Shown: one piece after another, positions 16,058 through 23,174 of the stretch
Layout: each line of letters opens with the position of its first letter
How positions within the stretch are numbered: position 1 is the stretch's first letter
From: JALYQB01 sp035640155
GTDB lineage: Bacteria > Actinomycetota > Actinomycetes > Mycobacteriales > Pseudonocardiaceae
DNA length: 40,506 bases
Reading direction: 5' to 3'
Assembly (NCBI GenBank): GCA_035640155.1
Contig: DASQWR010000152.1
Span: 1 to 40,506 of the forward strand
The notes under the pieces: generated by a model
What the model was told of the DNA's origin: nothing
Databases searched by the model: none
Seen by the model: the letters and a program-made list of their open reading frames with translations, nothing else
Program-made: the position numbers and the translations under genes

Positions 16058-16531
16058 TCAGACCGGGCGCCGCACTCCGGCGACACGGCCGGCCACCCAC
16101 CGCGCGATTAGCACCGCCCCCCACGGCCCGGCCACCCAGACCCACCACGGGTACACCCATCCGACGGTGGCCACGCAGACCACCGCCCAGATCAGCAGGT
16201 TCACCACGCTCACGCCCAGCCAGGCCGCGACCCCGCCCCGCATCCTGTCCCGCTCCGCTGCGGGCACCCGCGGAACCGGTGGCGAGGCGGGGACCCGATC
16301 GTCCGGGAGATCGGCGGTGACCCGAGCGAGCTCACCGTACGTCCGCGCCGCCCAGGCCCGGCGCACCCGCTCGTCGAACTCGTGCAGGTCGAGCCTGCCC
16401 TCCGACTGCGCCCGTTGCAGGCGACGGGCGACCAGCTCCCGGTCGGAGTCCGCGGCCCGCATCCGATCCCTGGGCGCAACCCTGGGCGCAACCCTGGGCG
16501 CAACCACTGCCGCACCGTCACGTTCGTCCAT
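16058..16531 (-). CDS. DUF1707 domain protein with two C-terminal membrane helices
   Basis: Predicted 157-aa membrane protein of unknown function. After a variable N-terminus with a VAPR repeat comes the DUF1707 domain: DRMRAADSDRELVARRLQRA, then EGRLDLHEFDERVRRAWAARTYGELARVTADLP, common in actinobacterial membrane-associated proteins. Two hydrophobic segments follow at about residues 102-122 and 127-145. I chose ATG 16531, with GGGAG eight bases upstream; GTG 16540 is in frame but poorer. A 5-bp inverted repeat lies ~40 nt upstream. It follows the mau-like cassette on the same strand with a 44-nt gap, but nothing ties it to that function. Confidence 0.85.
   Translation of the reverse strand: MDERDGAAVVAPRVAPRVAPRDRMRAADSDRELVARRLQRAQSEGRLDLHEFDERVRRAWAARTYGELARVTADLPDDRVPASPPVPRVPAAERDRMRGGVAAWLGVSVVNLLIWAVVCVATVGWVYPWWVWVAGPWGAVLIARWVAGRVAGVRRPV
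16468..16503. repeat. Three tandem 12-bp repeats
   Basis: CCCTGGGCGCAA is repeated three times without interruption inside the DUF1707 gene and encodes repeated VAPR near the N-terminus. It is an in-frame slippage-type repeat whose copy number may vary between strains. Confidence 0.85.
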
Positions 16532-16566
16532 CACACACACTCCCAGCCGACGTCGCTACATCAATC

Positions 16567-16579
16567 GTAACACCGTTAC
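16567..16579. promoter_or_regulatory. GTAAC-ACC-GTTAC palindrome, candidate operator
   Basis: A perfect 5-bp inverted repeat with a 3-nt spacer sits at the end of the upstream membrane-protein gene, 36 nt before the DUF1707 start. On the minus strand a TACGAT hexamer overlaps its left part and could be a -10 element. The shape resembles TetR- or PadR-type half-sites, but no such regulator is encoded in the window. Confidence 0.4.
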
Positions 16580-17094
16580 CGATAGGATGCCGCCACCGGA
16601 AGTACGATCAGCACCAGTGCCGTGATCGCGGTGAGGGCCAGCACGCGGCGCAGCCATGGCTCGAACCGGTGCCATTGTTCGTCCCACCGCTCGGGGGCCT
16701 GCGAGTAATGCCGCCCGAGCGCCATCCAGGATCTGCCGAGACCGAACCCCAGGCCGGTGAGCAGCCCGTGCGGCCAGCTCCCCAACAGCACCAGCGAGGC
16801 GACCGCCAGGTACGGGAGGTTGCTCGGCTGGTGGGTGCGCACCCCCGTTCCCATCTCGAAACCGAAGCGCAGGGCCCCGAGATCCGGACCCTGGTCGACG
16901 ACCGTGCTCGGCACCTGGGCGGCCCGGTGCGGCAACAGCCACCGGTGCGCACCGAACTCTCCGGCGAGCACGAACACCACCAGTACAGCGAGCAGGCTCA
17001 CCGCCACCAGCGGTGACGTGACCGCCTGCACCACGCTGCCGGCGAGCACCGCGAGCAGCGTGGTCGTCAGGGCGCCGGCACCGGTCCCGACCAC
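16576..17094 (-). CDS. Polytopic membrane protein of the mau-like cassette
   Basis: A 172-aa protein (from GTG 17094) with about four hydrophobic segments: residues ~4-24, 27-45, 93-115 and 150-168. The central loop carries EFGAHRWLLPHR and GALRFGFEMGTGVRTHQPSNLPYLAV, a conserved-looking stretch. It has no cysteine, so it is not a thiol relay like CcdA or DsbD. The start is uncertain. The reading frame stays open upstream, with plausible coding (LLSSPVWRNRSRVYFVV), right back to the TGA that ends the 62-aa gene in the same frame, and no usual start codon lies between. It may therefore be the second half of a single gene broken by that TGA. The function is unknown; it is last in the cassette. 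Confidence 0.75.
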   Translation of the reverse strand: MVGTGAGALTTTLLAVLAGSVVQAVTSPLVAVSLLAVLVVFVLAGEFGAHRWLLPHRAAQVPSTVVDQGPDLGALRFGFEMGTGVRTHQPSNLPYLAVASLVLLGSWPHGLLTGLGFGLGRSWMALGRHYSQAPERWDEQWHRFEPWLRRVLALTAITALVLIVLPVAASYR

Positions 17095-17157
17095 GAAGTA
17101 GACCCGCGAACGGTTTCGCCAGACCGGCGAACTCAGCAGTTGCGCCGAGTTGAGGCT

Positions 17158-17346
17158 TCACACCGAGCCGGAGAGCGCGTAGCCGGCGGCGAGTCCGAGC
17201 AGCAGCCAGGGCAGCAGCCAGCCGGGCGAGCGGGCGGCGAACGCGTCCGCCGCGGTCGCGCCGGCCAGCACCGCGACCGCGGTGACCGGTCCGAGCAGCA
17301 GTGGCAGCCACCGGCCCACCGGGCGCCGCGGCCAGGTGCGCGTCAC
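17158..17346 (-). CDS. Small 62-aa membrane protein of the mau-like cassette
   Basis: Starts at GTG 17346, overlapping the stop of the Tat-protein gene by GTGA. It reads MTRTWPRRPVGRW followed by two membrane helices (about 13-33 and 40-58). It ends at a TGA (17160-17158), after which the same frame continues as further membrane-protein-like sequence. It may thus be the first two helices of a ~256-aa protein interrupted by a nonsense codon, or a true separate subunit. I do not recognise a family. Confidence 0.65.
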   Translation of the reverse strand: MTRTWPRRPVGRWLPLLLGPVTAVAVLAGATAADAFAARSPGWLLPWLLLGLAAGYALSGSV

Positions 17347-17843
17347 GGGAGCGTCAACGCCGCGTTGCATATCCGGAAGTCCCACCGGGGTGATCCGGAG
17401 AACTTCACCTCACCGTCGGCGCAGCGGTACTCGGTCGCGCCGTCACGCCACCGCCACGCGCTCCGGTAGTCGCATGAGTCCACCGGCTGGAAGCACGCGT
17501 ACGCGCCGTTGGCGTCGACGTCGCAGCCGACCCGGAACCAGCCGTCCGCTCCGCAGTTGTCAGGCGAGTACACCGCGGGAGTGCAGATCAGGCCGTCATA
17601 GGAGAAGCTGGCGCAGTCCAGGTGCTCGCTGCCGACCACAGCGAACGCCCGGCGCGCCGGCGGGAGCCAGCCGAGCACGGTGAGACCCAGGGCCATGCCG
17701 CCGGCGGCGACCACCCGGAGGAAGCCACGGCGTCCGACCTGGTCGGACGAGGGCGCCCACGCCACCCGGCGGAGCTCGTAGGGGCCCGCCGGCTCGACGT
17801 CGAGGAGCGGGACGTCGTCCAGCGGCTGAGCGATGTGCGCCAT
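17343..17843 (-). CDS. Tat-exported cysteine-rich protein
   Basis: A 166-aa protein with a late twin-arginine signal: GRRGFLRVVAAGG (RR at 38-39), a hydrophobic core and a likely cut after PARRAFA (68). The mature part has eight cysteines at 77, 87, 97, 107, 117, 124, 141 and 159, the first five exactly ten residues apart, and several Trp (102, 130, 132, 154). The SYDGLIC stretch recalls CSIDGNIC of the methylamine dehydrogenase light chain, another Tat-exported disulfide-rich protein, but the overall match is weak and I do not assign TTQ. The adjacent MauE- and MauD-like genes, whose known relatives mature that light chain, support a disulfide-rich redox protein. The start is ATG 17843, with GAGG upstream and 8 nt after the MauD-like stop. 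Confidence 0.85.
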   Translation of the reverse strand: MAHIAQPLDDVPLLDVEPAGPYELRRVAWAPSSDQVGRRGFLRVVAAGGMALGLTVLGWLPPARRAFAVVGSEHLDCASFSYDGLICTPAVYSPDNCGADGWFRVGCDVDANGAYACFQPVDSCDYRSAWRWRDGATEYRCADGEVKFSGSPRWDFRICNAALTLP

Positions 17844-17851
17844 GGTCGTCC

Positions 17852-18388
17852 TCAGCTTCCGGCTGTGACGTGGGGCGGGCCGGTGGGTCCCAGGCCCGCG
17901 TCGATCTGCTGGATCTGGACCCGGAGGTCCTCGGGCGAGCGCAGCGGCGCGGCGCGCAGGATCGTGCCGTCGGGGGCGATCACCAGCAGTGCAGGCGACC
18001 ACGGGACATCGAGATCGGCGTACAGCTCACCGTCGATCAACAATGGCACGGCGTCGCTGCCGGGCCAGTGCTCGGCCCGGCGGAAGGAGAGCGCGGAGCA
18101 GTGCAACGACCCGGGTGTCGCGGCCACCGACCCGAACTCCTCGAAGATCGGCCCGCACCGGCTGCAGCCCGGATCGATCACCAGTACCGCGCTCACGGTG
18201 CCGGTGGACAGTGCCGGCACGGTCCGCCCGACGAGGACGCCGCGGCCGGGACCCCCCACTGAGGATGCGCCGAGCGAGGCGAGCGCTGCCTGCACCCCAC
18301 GGACCTGCCGCAGCACACCCGCCAGGGCGAACGCGAGCAGGATCAGGCACAGCCAGGCCAGCACGAGGGCTGCTGCCGTGATGCTCAC
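17852..18388 (-). CDS. MauD-like membrane-anchored thioredoxin
   Basis: A 178-aa protein from GTG 18388, overlapping the MauE-like stop by GTGA. One N-terminal membrane helix (about 5-26) anchors an extracytoplasmic thioredoxin fold: VSAVLVIDPGCSRCGPIFEEF, with Cys75 and Cys78 as the active CxxC, and VPWSPALLVIAPDGTILRAAPL, where the usual cis-Pro strand is expected. MauD in methylotrophs is a thiol-disulfide protein required for the methylamine dehydrogenase light chain. Here the likely client is the cysteine-rich Tat protein encoded next. TlpA/ResA-type reductase is the alternative reading. Confidence 0.85.
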   Translation of the reverse strand: MSITAAALVLAWLCLILLAFALAGVLRQVRGVQAALASLGASSVGGPGRGVLVGRTVPALSTGTVSAVLVIDPGCSRCGPIFEEFGSVAATPGSLHCSALSFRRAEHWPGSDAVPLLIDGELYADLDVPWSPALLVIAPDGTILRAAPLRSPEDLRVQIQQIDAGLGPTGPPHVTAGS

Positions 18389-18888
18389 CGGCCACCCCCT
18401 GCGCGCAGCGGGGCGGGGGCCCCGTCGAGAGCGGCGGGAAGTGCGTAGGCCACCGTCCCCATCGTGATCGCGGCCGCGAGCACGAGCGCGACCCGCGGAT
18501 CGGTCACGTCGACCCCCGGGAGCACCACCCCCGGGTAGCCCGCGGCTGCGGTGGCGCTCACCAGCGCCGCCACGACCGCTCGGATGATCCCGGTGGGTCC
18601 CACCCTGGCCGCGACCCGCGTGCAACGGCAGTCACCGCGGTCTGCCCGGGCCAGGCGGAACGCGAGCACGCCGGCGAACGAGGCGTACAGCGTTGCCTGG
18701 CCGAGCAGCACCTGCGGGCCGGTCCCGGTGCGGTGCATCATCACGACGGCGGCGAGGACACCGAGCGACGACTGGAGCAGGCCGGCGGCCCGGCTCGCGG
18801 CGCTCGTCGCCGGCGCCCGGAGGTGCTCGATACCCGTCCAGACCAGGAGCAGCGCAGCGGCCAGCGCCAGTGCCGAGATAATGATCAT
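18385..18888 (-). CDS. MauE/DoxX-type redox-associated membrane protein
   Basis: A 167-aa membrane protein with four to five helices (about 3-18, 37-52, 62-80, 103-121 and 133-150). The IEHLRAP stretch after helix 1 and the DCRC motif (Cys87, Cys89) after helix 3 match the plan of MauE, which usually has a Cys-x-Cys pair at this place. MauE is needed in methylotrophs for disulfide formation in the methylamine dehydrogenase light chain, probably relaying electrons between MauD and the quinone pool. The start overlaps the stop of the upstream gene (ATGA) and its stop overlaps the MauD-like start (GTGA), so the three are translated as a unit. Confidence 0.85.
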   Translation of the reverse strand: MIIISALALAAALLLVWTGIEHLRAPATSAASRAAGLLQSSLGVLAAVVMMHRTGTGPQVLLGQATLYASFAGVLAFRLARADRGDCRCTRVAARVGPTGIIRAVVAALVSATAAAGYPGVVLPGVDVTDPRVALVLAAAITMGTVAYALPAALDGAPAPLRAGGGR

Positions 18889-19649
18889 GCCGGGTCCCAG
18901 CTGATGTCGAACTCGCGCAGGAACGCCAGCGCCACCGCCGGATCACCCGTGTGGTCCGGCCCCGGGATCAGCTGCGTGACCGTGGTCGGGGTCGCCAGCA
19001 GCAGGATCTCTCCCCGCGCTCGCCCAGCGTCCCCGGCAGGCAGGCTGCGGCGCCAGATCTCGCCGCGTCGCGCCGGCGCACCCCGCCACCGGGGCGGGCT
19101 CACCTCGGAACGCCCGGGCCGCTCGATCCGCAGGTCACCGATACCGGGGATCTCCTTGAACACCGCCAGTGGCTCGAACGTCGTAGGCCCGAACGTCGGG
19201 TGATCGTGCGGCCACGGGTCGACGCGCATCCCGTCCGGGGTGTCCTGCAGTCGCAGCGCGTCGAACACCCGGGTGGTGGCCGGCACCGTCGGCGCCGGGC
19301 CGACCCGCTGGTGGTGCAGCTCGAACCACGGTCCCCGCCACGCGGTGAGCGTCTGGTGCGTCGTCCCGTCGTGCGCCAACGCCAGGTCACCCCCGCGGTA
19401 CGGATACTCCTGTACCGAGGCGTGCGTCAGGAGGAACGAGGTGTACCACTCGAACGCCCCGCGCTCCGCGACACTGAATGCGTGACGCGTCCCGGCGATC
19501 CTCGCCACGAAGTTGCACGACCACGGATGCGACACGTCCGCCGCCCCCACCGTGAGCCGCGAGCCGTCCGGAGCGGTGAAGCCGCTGCCACCTCGCCACG
19601 GCCACGTCGTCCGGGAGCGCCCGGCAGCGGCCTCTGGCGAAACAGGCAT
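18885..19649 (-). CDS. Unknown 254-aa protein, first gene of the mau-like cassette
   Basis: I recognise no family. The product is soluble-looking, without signal peptide or membrane helix, and rich in Trp, His and Pro (for example SHPWSCNFVARIAGTRHAF, ERGAFEWYTSFLLTH, WFELHHQRV, DPWPHDHPTFG). It has a single cysteine (in PWSCNF), so it is not a thiol enzyme of the CxxC kind. The composition suggests a beta-rich fold with possible His metal sites, which is inference. ATG 19649 has an excellent ribosome site (GGGAGGTGC) and lies ~35 nt after a predicted promoter start. Its stop overlaps the MauE-like start, so its role should be tied to the redox module. Confidence 0.8.
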   Translation of the reverse strand: MPVSPEAAAGRSRTTWPWRGGSGFTAPDGSRLTVGAADVSHPWSCNFVARIAGTRHAFSVAERGAFEWYTSFLLTHASVQEYPYRGGDLALAHDGTTHQTLTAWRGPWFELHHQRVGPAPTVPATTRVFDALRLQDTPDGMRVDPWPHDHPTFGPTTFEPLAVFKEIPGIGDLRIERPGRSEVSPPRWRGAPARRGEIWRRSLPAGDAGRARGEILLLATPTTVTQLIPGPDHTGDPAVALAFLREFDISWDPA

Positions 19650-19690
19650 CGCACCTCCCTGCCAGCAGCGTGTGCGCGCCTCGTCACCGC

Positions 19691-19719
19691 AGCGTAAGAC
19701 GCCGATCAGACACCCACAA
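19691..19719 (-). promoter_or_regulatory. Promoter of the mau-like cassette
   Basis: On the minus strand, TTGTGG (19719-19714) and TACGCT (19696-19691) are 17 nt apart, in the 88-nt gap between map and the 254-aa gene. The predicted start is near 19684, 35 nt before the ATG. It would let the cassette be expressed apart from the ribosomal operon. Confidence 0.55.
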
Positions 19720-19737
19720 TGCGCCGAATGGGGTGGG

Positions 19738-20553
19738 CTACCTCTCCACGGTGAGCACGACGGGCCCTGCGGAGGTCACGGCCACCGAGTGCTCCCAGTG
19801 CGCGGCGCGCGACCCGTCCACCGTCACGACGGTCCAGCCGTCGTCGAGCTCCTCGGTGAGGTGGCTGCCGCGGGTCAGCATCGGCTCGATCGCCAGCGCC
19901 ATCCCCGGCGTGAGCTTCGGCCCGCGTCCGGGTGGCCCGACGTTGGGCAGGAACGGGTCCATGTGCATGGACGTGCCGATGCCGTGGCCCCCGTAGGCGG
20001 CGATGATGCCGTACTCGACGCCGTCGGTCGCGGCGGCCGCGAGCACGGCCGACTCGACAGCGTGCGAGACGTCGGTGAGCCGAGCGCCGGGACGGGAGGC
20101 GGCGATGCCCGCGTCCAGCGCCGCCCGGCAGGCCGTGGAGAGCGTCCGGTCGGCCTCGGCGATCGCGCCGAGGCCGAGCGTGACCGCCGCATCGCCGTGC
20201 CAGCCGTCGAGGATGGCACCACAGTCGATGGAGAGCAGGTCCCCGTCCTCCAGAACCTGCTCCCGGCTCGGGATGCCGTGCACGACCCGCTCGTTCACCG
20301 AAGCGCAGATTGACCCGGGAAAACCGTGGTAGCCCTTGAAGGACGGCACCGCCCCGACCTCGCGAATCAACCCCTCGGCCAGCTCGTCGAGCTCCCCGGT
20401 GCTCACGCCCGGGCGGGCGGCCTGCTCGAGCAGGCGGAGGGTGCGGGCAACGACGGCACCGGCCGCGCGCATCGCGTCCAGCTCACCTGGCGACTTGATC
20501 TCGATCAGCCGGCCCCGCAGCCTGCGCACCAGGGTCCGGACGCCACCTCTCAT
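19738..20553 (-). CDS. map: Methionine aminopeptidase, type I
   Basis: Removes the initiator methionine from new proteins. The 271-aa pita-bread enzyme has the five metal ligands in order: Asp110 (LLSIDCGAILDG), Asp121 (WHGDAAVT), His190 (GGHGIGTSMHMDPFLP), Glu223 (LAIEPML) and Glu254 (HWEHSVAV), plus His92 (VVHGIP) for substrate. The start overlaps the adk stop (ATGA); in-frame GTG codons a few residues later are possible alternatives, since the RTLVRRLRG lead-in is not conserved. adk-map is standard at the end of the spc operon, but here the usual next gene, infA, is 3.9 kb away. Confidence 0.96.
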   Translation of the reverse strand: MRGGVRTLVRRLRGRLIEIKSPGELDAMRAAGAVVARTLRLLEQAARPGVSTGELDELAEGLIREVGAVPSFKGYHGFPGSICASVNERVVHGIPSREQVLEDGDLLSIDCGAILDGWHGDAAVTLGLGAIAEADRTLSTACRAALDAGIAASRPGARLTDVSHAVESAVLAAAATDGVEYGIIAAYGGHGIGTSMHMDPFLPNVGPPGRGPKLTPGMALAIEPMLTRGSHLTEELDDGWTVVTVDGSRAAHWEHSVAVTSAGPVVLTVER

Positions 20554-21101
20554 CGGCGGGCACGAACGGCGTCCAGCGCCCGCTCCGTGATCTCCTCGAC
20601 GGAGCCCACGGCCGACACCGTGACCAGCCGGTCCGCGTAGTGGTCCAGCAGCGGCGCGGTCTCCGAGCGGTAGACCTGCTGGCGGTGCCGGATCACGTCC
20701 TCGGTGTCGTCGGCACGGCCCCGGGCGAGCAGTCGCTCGACGACCACCTCCTGCGGCACGTCCATCTGCACGACGGCGTCGAGCTCGACCTCCAGCCCGC
20801 CCAGGATCCCGTCCAGCACGTCGGCCTGGGCGGTGTTGCGGGGGAAGCCGTCGAGCAGGAACCCCGACTCGGCATCGGCCTGCGCCAACCGCTTTCGCAC
20901 CATCTCGTTGGCGACCTCGTCGGGCACCAGGGCTCCCGCATCGAGGTACCGCTTCACCTGCCGGCCCAGCGGCGTCTCGTCGACGATGTGGGCGCGGAAC
21001 AGGTCCCCGGTGGAGATGTGCGGTATCCCGAGCTGCTCGCTCAGCACGGCAGCCTGGGTGCCCTTGCCCGCTCCGGGCGGACCGACGAGGAGAAGTCGCA
21101 C
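20550..21101 (-). CDS. adk: Adenylate kinase (short-lid form)
   Basis: Interconverts ATP+AMP and 2 ADP. 183 aa, starting with GTG that shares a base with the secY stop (TAGTG). The P-loop GPPGAGKGT is at 7-15, the AMP-binding region at HISTGDLFRAHI and FLLDGFPRNTAQA, and the lid is short (ARGRADDTEDVIRHRQQVY), without the zinc-binding insert, as in mycobacteria. The stop overlaps the map start by ATGA. Confidence 0.97.
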   Translation of the reverse strand: MRLLLVGPPGAGKGTQAAVLSEQLGIPHISTGDLFRAHIVDETPLGRQVKRYLDAGALVPDEVANEMVRKRLAQADAESGFLLDGFPRNTAQADVLDGILGGLEVELDAVVQMDVPQEVVVERLLARGRADDTEDVIRHRQQVYRSETAPLLDHYADRLVTVSAVGSVEEITERALDAVRARR

Positions 21102-22426
21102 TAGCGGAGGAACCCTTCGTAGTTTCGCTGCATCAGCTGGCTCTCGATCTGCTTCACGGTGTCCAGACCGACGCCGACCATGATCAGCACTGCGGTACCG
21201 CCGAACGGGAAGTTCTGGTTCTGCCCCTCACCGGTGATGTCGAGGAACAGGTTCGGCAGCACGGCCACCGTGCCGAGATACAGCGAGCCGGGCAGCGTGA
21301 TCCGGTTCAACACGAAACCGAGGTATTCCGAGGTCGGCCGGCCCGGTCGGATGCCCGGGATGAACCCGCCGAACTTCTTCATCTCCTCGGCGCGGTCCTC
21401 CGGGTTGAAGGTGATCGCCACGTAGAAGTAGGTGAAGAAGACGATCATGAGGAAGTAGCCGGAGATGTGCACCCAGCTCGACTGGTCCACCAGGTAGTCG
21501 TTGACGAAGGTCTGCCACCAGCTCGGCGAGGTGTCGGTGGGCGACGTGGTCAGCTGCGACAGCAGCTGCGGCAGGTACAGCAGCGACGATGCGAAGATCA
21601 CCGGGATGACTCCGGCCTGGTTCACCTTCAGCGGCAGGTAGGTTGACGTCCCGCCGTACATCCGCCGGCCGATCATCCGCTTGGCGTACTGCACCGGGAT
21701 GCGACGCTGACCCTGCTCGACGAAGACCACGCTCGCGATGATCGCCAGGCCGAACACGCACACCACCGCGAACACCAGCGGTCCGTTCTGGTCCAGGATG
21801 TTCTTGCCCTCGGCCGGGATCCGCGCGGCGATCGCGGCGAAGATCAGCAGCGACATGCCGTTGCCGATGCCGCGCTCGGTGATGAGCTCGCCCAGCCACA
21901 TGATGACCGCGGTCCCGGCGGTCATCACCACGACGACCACGACAAGGGTGAAGACGCTGTTCTCGTCGGCGATGAGCTCCTGGTTGCAGTCCGGGAACAG
22001 CTGCCCCCGCACGGCCAGCGCGACGATGCCGGTGGACTGCAGCACGGCTAGCGCGATGGTGAGGTAGCGGGTGTACTGGGTGAGCTTCGCCTGGCCGGAC
22101 TGGCCTTCCTTCTTCAGCTGCTCGTAGCGCGGGATCACCACCGTCAGCAGCTGCGTGATGATGCTCGCGGTGATGTAGGGCATGATCCCCAGCGCGAACA
22201 CCGACAGCTGCAGCAGCGCACCCCCGCTGAACAGGTTGATCAACGAGTAGATGTTCTGGTTGTCGCCGGTGGCCGCCTGGTCCAGGCACTGCTGGATGTT
22301 GCCGTAGTCCACTCCCGGCGCGGGAATCGTGGCCCCCAACCGGTACACCACCAGGATCCCGAGGGTGAACAGGATCTTGCGGCGGAGGTCCGGCGTCGCG
22401 AGGGCCGAGCGGAAGGCGCCGAGCAA
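21101..22426 (-). CDS. secY: Preprotein translocase subunit SecY
   Basis: Pore of the general secretion channel, 441 aa, with ten membrane helices. Recognisable segments include RKILFTLGILVVYRLGATIPAPG at the N-terminus, the plug region, LSVFALGIMPYITASIITQLL and the cytosolic loop GGFIPGIRPGRPTSEYL before the last helices. The start is TTG at 22426, backed by a strong AGGAGG a few bases upstream; no ATG or GTG fits. It may have its own promoter overlapping the end of rplO. Confidence 0.97.
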   Translation of the reverse strand: MLGAFRSALATPDLRRKILFTLGILVVYRLGATIPAPGVDYGNIQQCLDQAATGDNQNIYSLINLFSGGALLQLSVFALGIMPYITASIITQLLTVVIPRYEQLKKEGQSGQAKLTQYTRYLTIALAVLQSTGIVALAVRGQLFPDCNQELIADENSVFTLVVVVVVMTAGTAVIMWLGELITERGIGNGMSLLIFAAIAARIPAEGKNILDQNGPLVFAVVCVFGLAIIASVVFVEQGQRRIPVQYAKRMIGRRMYGGTSTYLPLKVNQAGVIPVIFASSLLYLPQLLSQLTTSPTDTSPSWWQTFVNDYLVDQSSWVHISGYFLMIVFFTYFYVAITFNPEDRAEEMKKFGGFIPGIRPGRPTSEYLGFVLNRITLPGSLYLGTVAVLPNLFLDITGEGQNQNFPFGGTAVLIMVGVGLDTVKQIESQLMQRNYEGFLR

Positions 22427-22476
22427 CTCAAGACCTCCTGGGTGACCGGCGGGGGCGCCGCCGACAGCGTGACGTC

Positions 22477-22504
22477 GGGCAGCGCTGGTGTGTCGGCACT
22501 GCCC
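22477..22504. other. Hairpin in the rplO-secY gap
   Basis: GGGCAGCGC (22477-22485) pairs with GCACTGCCC (22496-22504) except for one position that is a G-U wobble in the minus-strand RNA. It would fold in the secY leader, about 50 nt before the start codon. It could be an attenuator or a stop for rplO transcripts; no U-run follows. Confidence 0.4.
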
Positions 22505-22512
22505 TGACGAGG

Positions 22513-22540
22513 ACTCTAACAGCCCAGCCCTGGGCGTCAG
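22513..22540 (-). promoter_or_regulatory. Candidate secY promoter with a palindrome in its spacer
   Basis: Minus-strand CTGACG (22540-22535, overlapping the rplO stop) and TAGAGT (22518-22513) are 16 nt apart. The spacer contains GCCCAG-CC-CTGGGC, a perfect palindrome (22522-22535) that could bind a regulator. It would give secY-adk-map expression partly independent of the ribosomal genes. Confidence 0.4.
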
Positions 22541-22983
22541 GCCTGGCTGGCGGAGCCCCCGGCAGCGGTGATCTTCTCCCGCGCAGAGCCGGAGAAGGCG
22601 TGCGCGGTGACCTGCAGGGTGACGCCGACGAGGTCGCCGTCGCCGAGCACCTTGATCAGCGAACCCTTGCGGACCGCGCCGGAGGAGACCAGCTGCTCCG
22701 GGCCGACGCTGCCGCCCTCCGGGAAGAGGCGGGCGAGGTCACCGACGTTGACCACCTGGTACTCGGTGCGGAACCGGTTCCGGAAGCCCTTGAGCTTGGG
22801 CAGCCGCATGTGCAGCGGCATCTGCCCACCCTCGAAGGCGGCCGGCACGTTCTTGCGGGCCTTGGTGCCCTTGGTGCCGCGCCCCGCGGTCTTGCCGCGC
22901 CTGCCGCCCTCGCCACGGCCGACCCGGGTCTTGGCAGTCTTCGCGCCCGGGGCCGGACGGAGGTGGTGGATCTTGATGGTCAC
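22537..22983 (-). CDS. rplO: Ribosomal protein L15
   Basis: Large-subunit assembly protein, 148 aa, starting at GTG 22983 in a GTGA overlap with the rpmD stop. Typical features are TIKIHHLRPAPGAKTAKTRVG, the glycine/arginine-rich RGEGGRRGKTAGRGTKG, then FEGGQMPLHMRLPKLKGF, and a folded C-terminal half. It is followed by a 110-nt gap before secY. Confidence 0.97.
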   Translation of the reverse strand: MTIKIHHLRPAPGAKTAKTRVGRGEGGRRGKTAGRGTKGTKARKNVPAAFEGGQMPLHMRLPKLKGFRNRFRTEYQVVNVGDLARLFPEGGSVGPEQLVSSGAVRKGSLIKVLGDGDLVGVTLQVTAHAFSGSAREKITAAGGSASQA

Positions 22984-23174
22984 GACGTCTCGACCTCCTC
23001 CACCGCCACCAGATGGCGGACGGTGGCGATCATCCCGCGCACCTGCGGGTCGTCCTCGCGCACCACGGACTGCCTGATCCTGCGCAACCCGAGCGAACGC
23101 ATCGTCTCGCGCTGGTTGCGCTTGCAGCCGATCGTGCTGCGCACCTGCGTCACCTGAAGCTGAGCCACCCTCAC
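22980..23174 (-). CDS. rpmD: Ribosomal protein L30
   Basis: A 64-aa protein reading AQLQVTQVRSTIGCKRNQRE, then TMRSLGLRRIRQSVVREDDPQVRGMIATVRHLV, the complete L30 fold. GTG 23174 overlaps the rpsE stop (GTGA); a second GTG at 23168 is also possible. Its own stop overlaps the rplO start in the same way, so S5, L30 and L15 are tightly coupled. Confidence 0.95.
   Translation of the reverse strand: MRVAQLQVTQVRSTIGCKRNQRETMRSLGLRRIRQSVVREDDPQVRGMIATVRHLVAVEEVETS

Noticed and set aside
17343..17843. Calling the Tat cysteine-rich protein a methylamine dehydrogenase light chain
   Set aside because: Eight cysteines rather than twelve, different spacing, no clear counterparts of the two TTQ tryptophans, and no heavy chain nearby.
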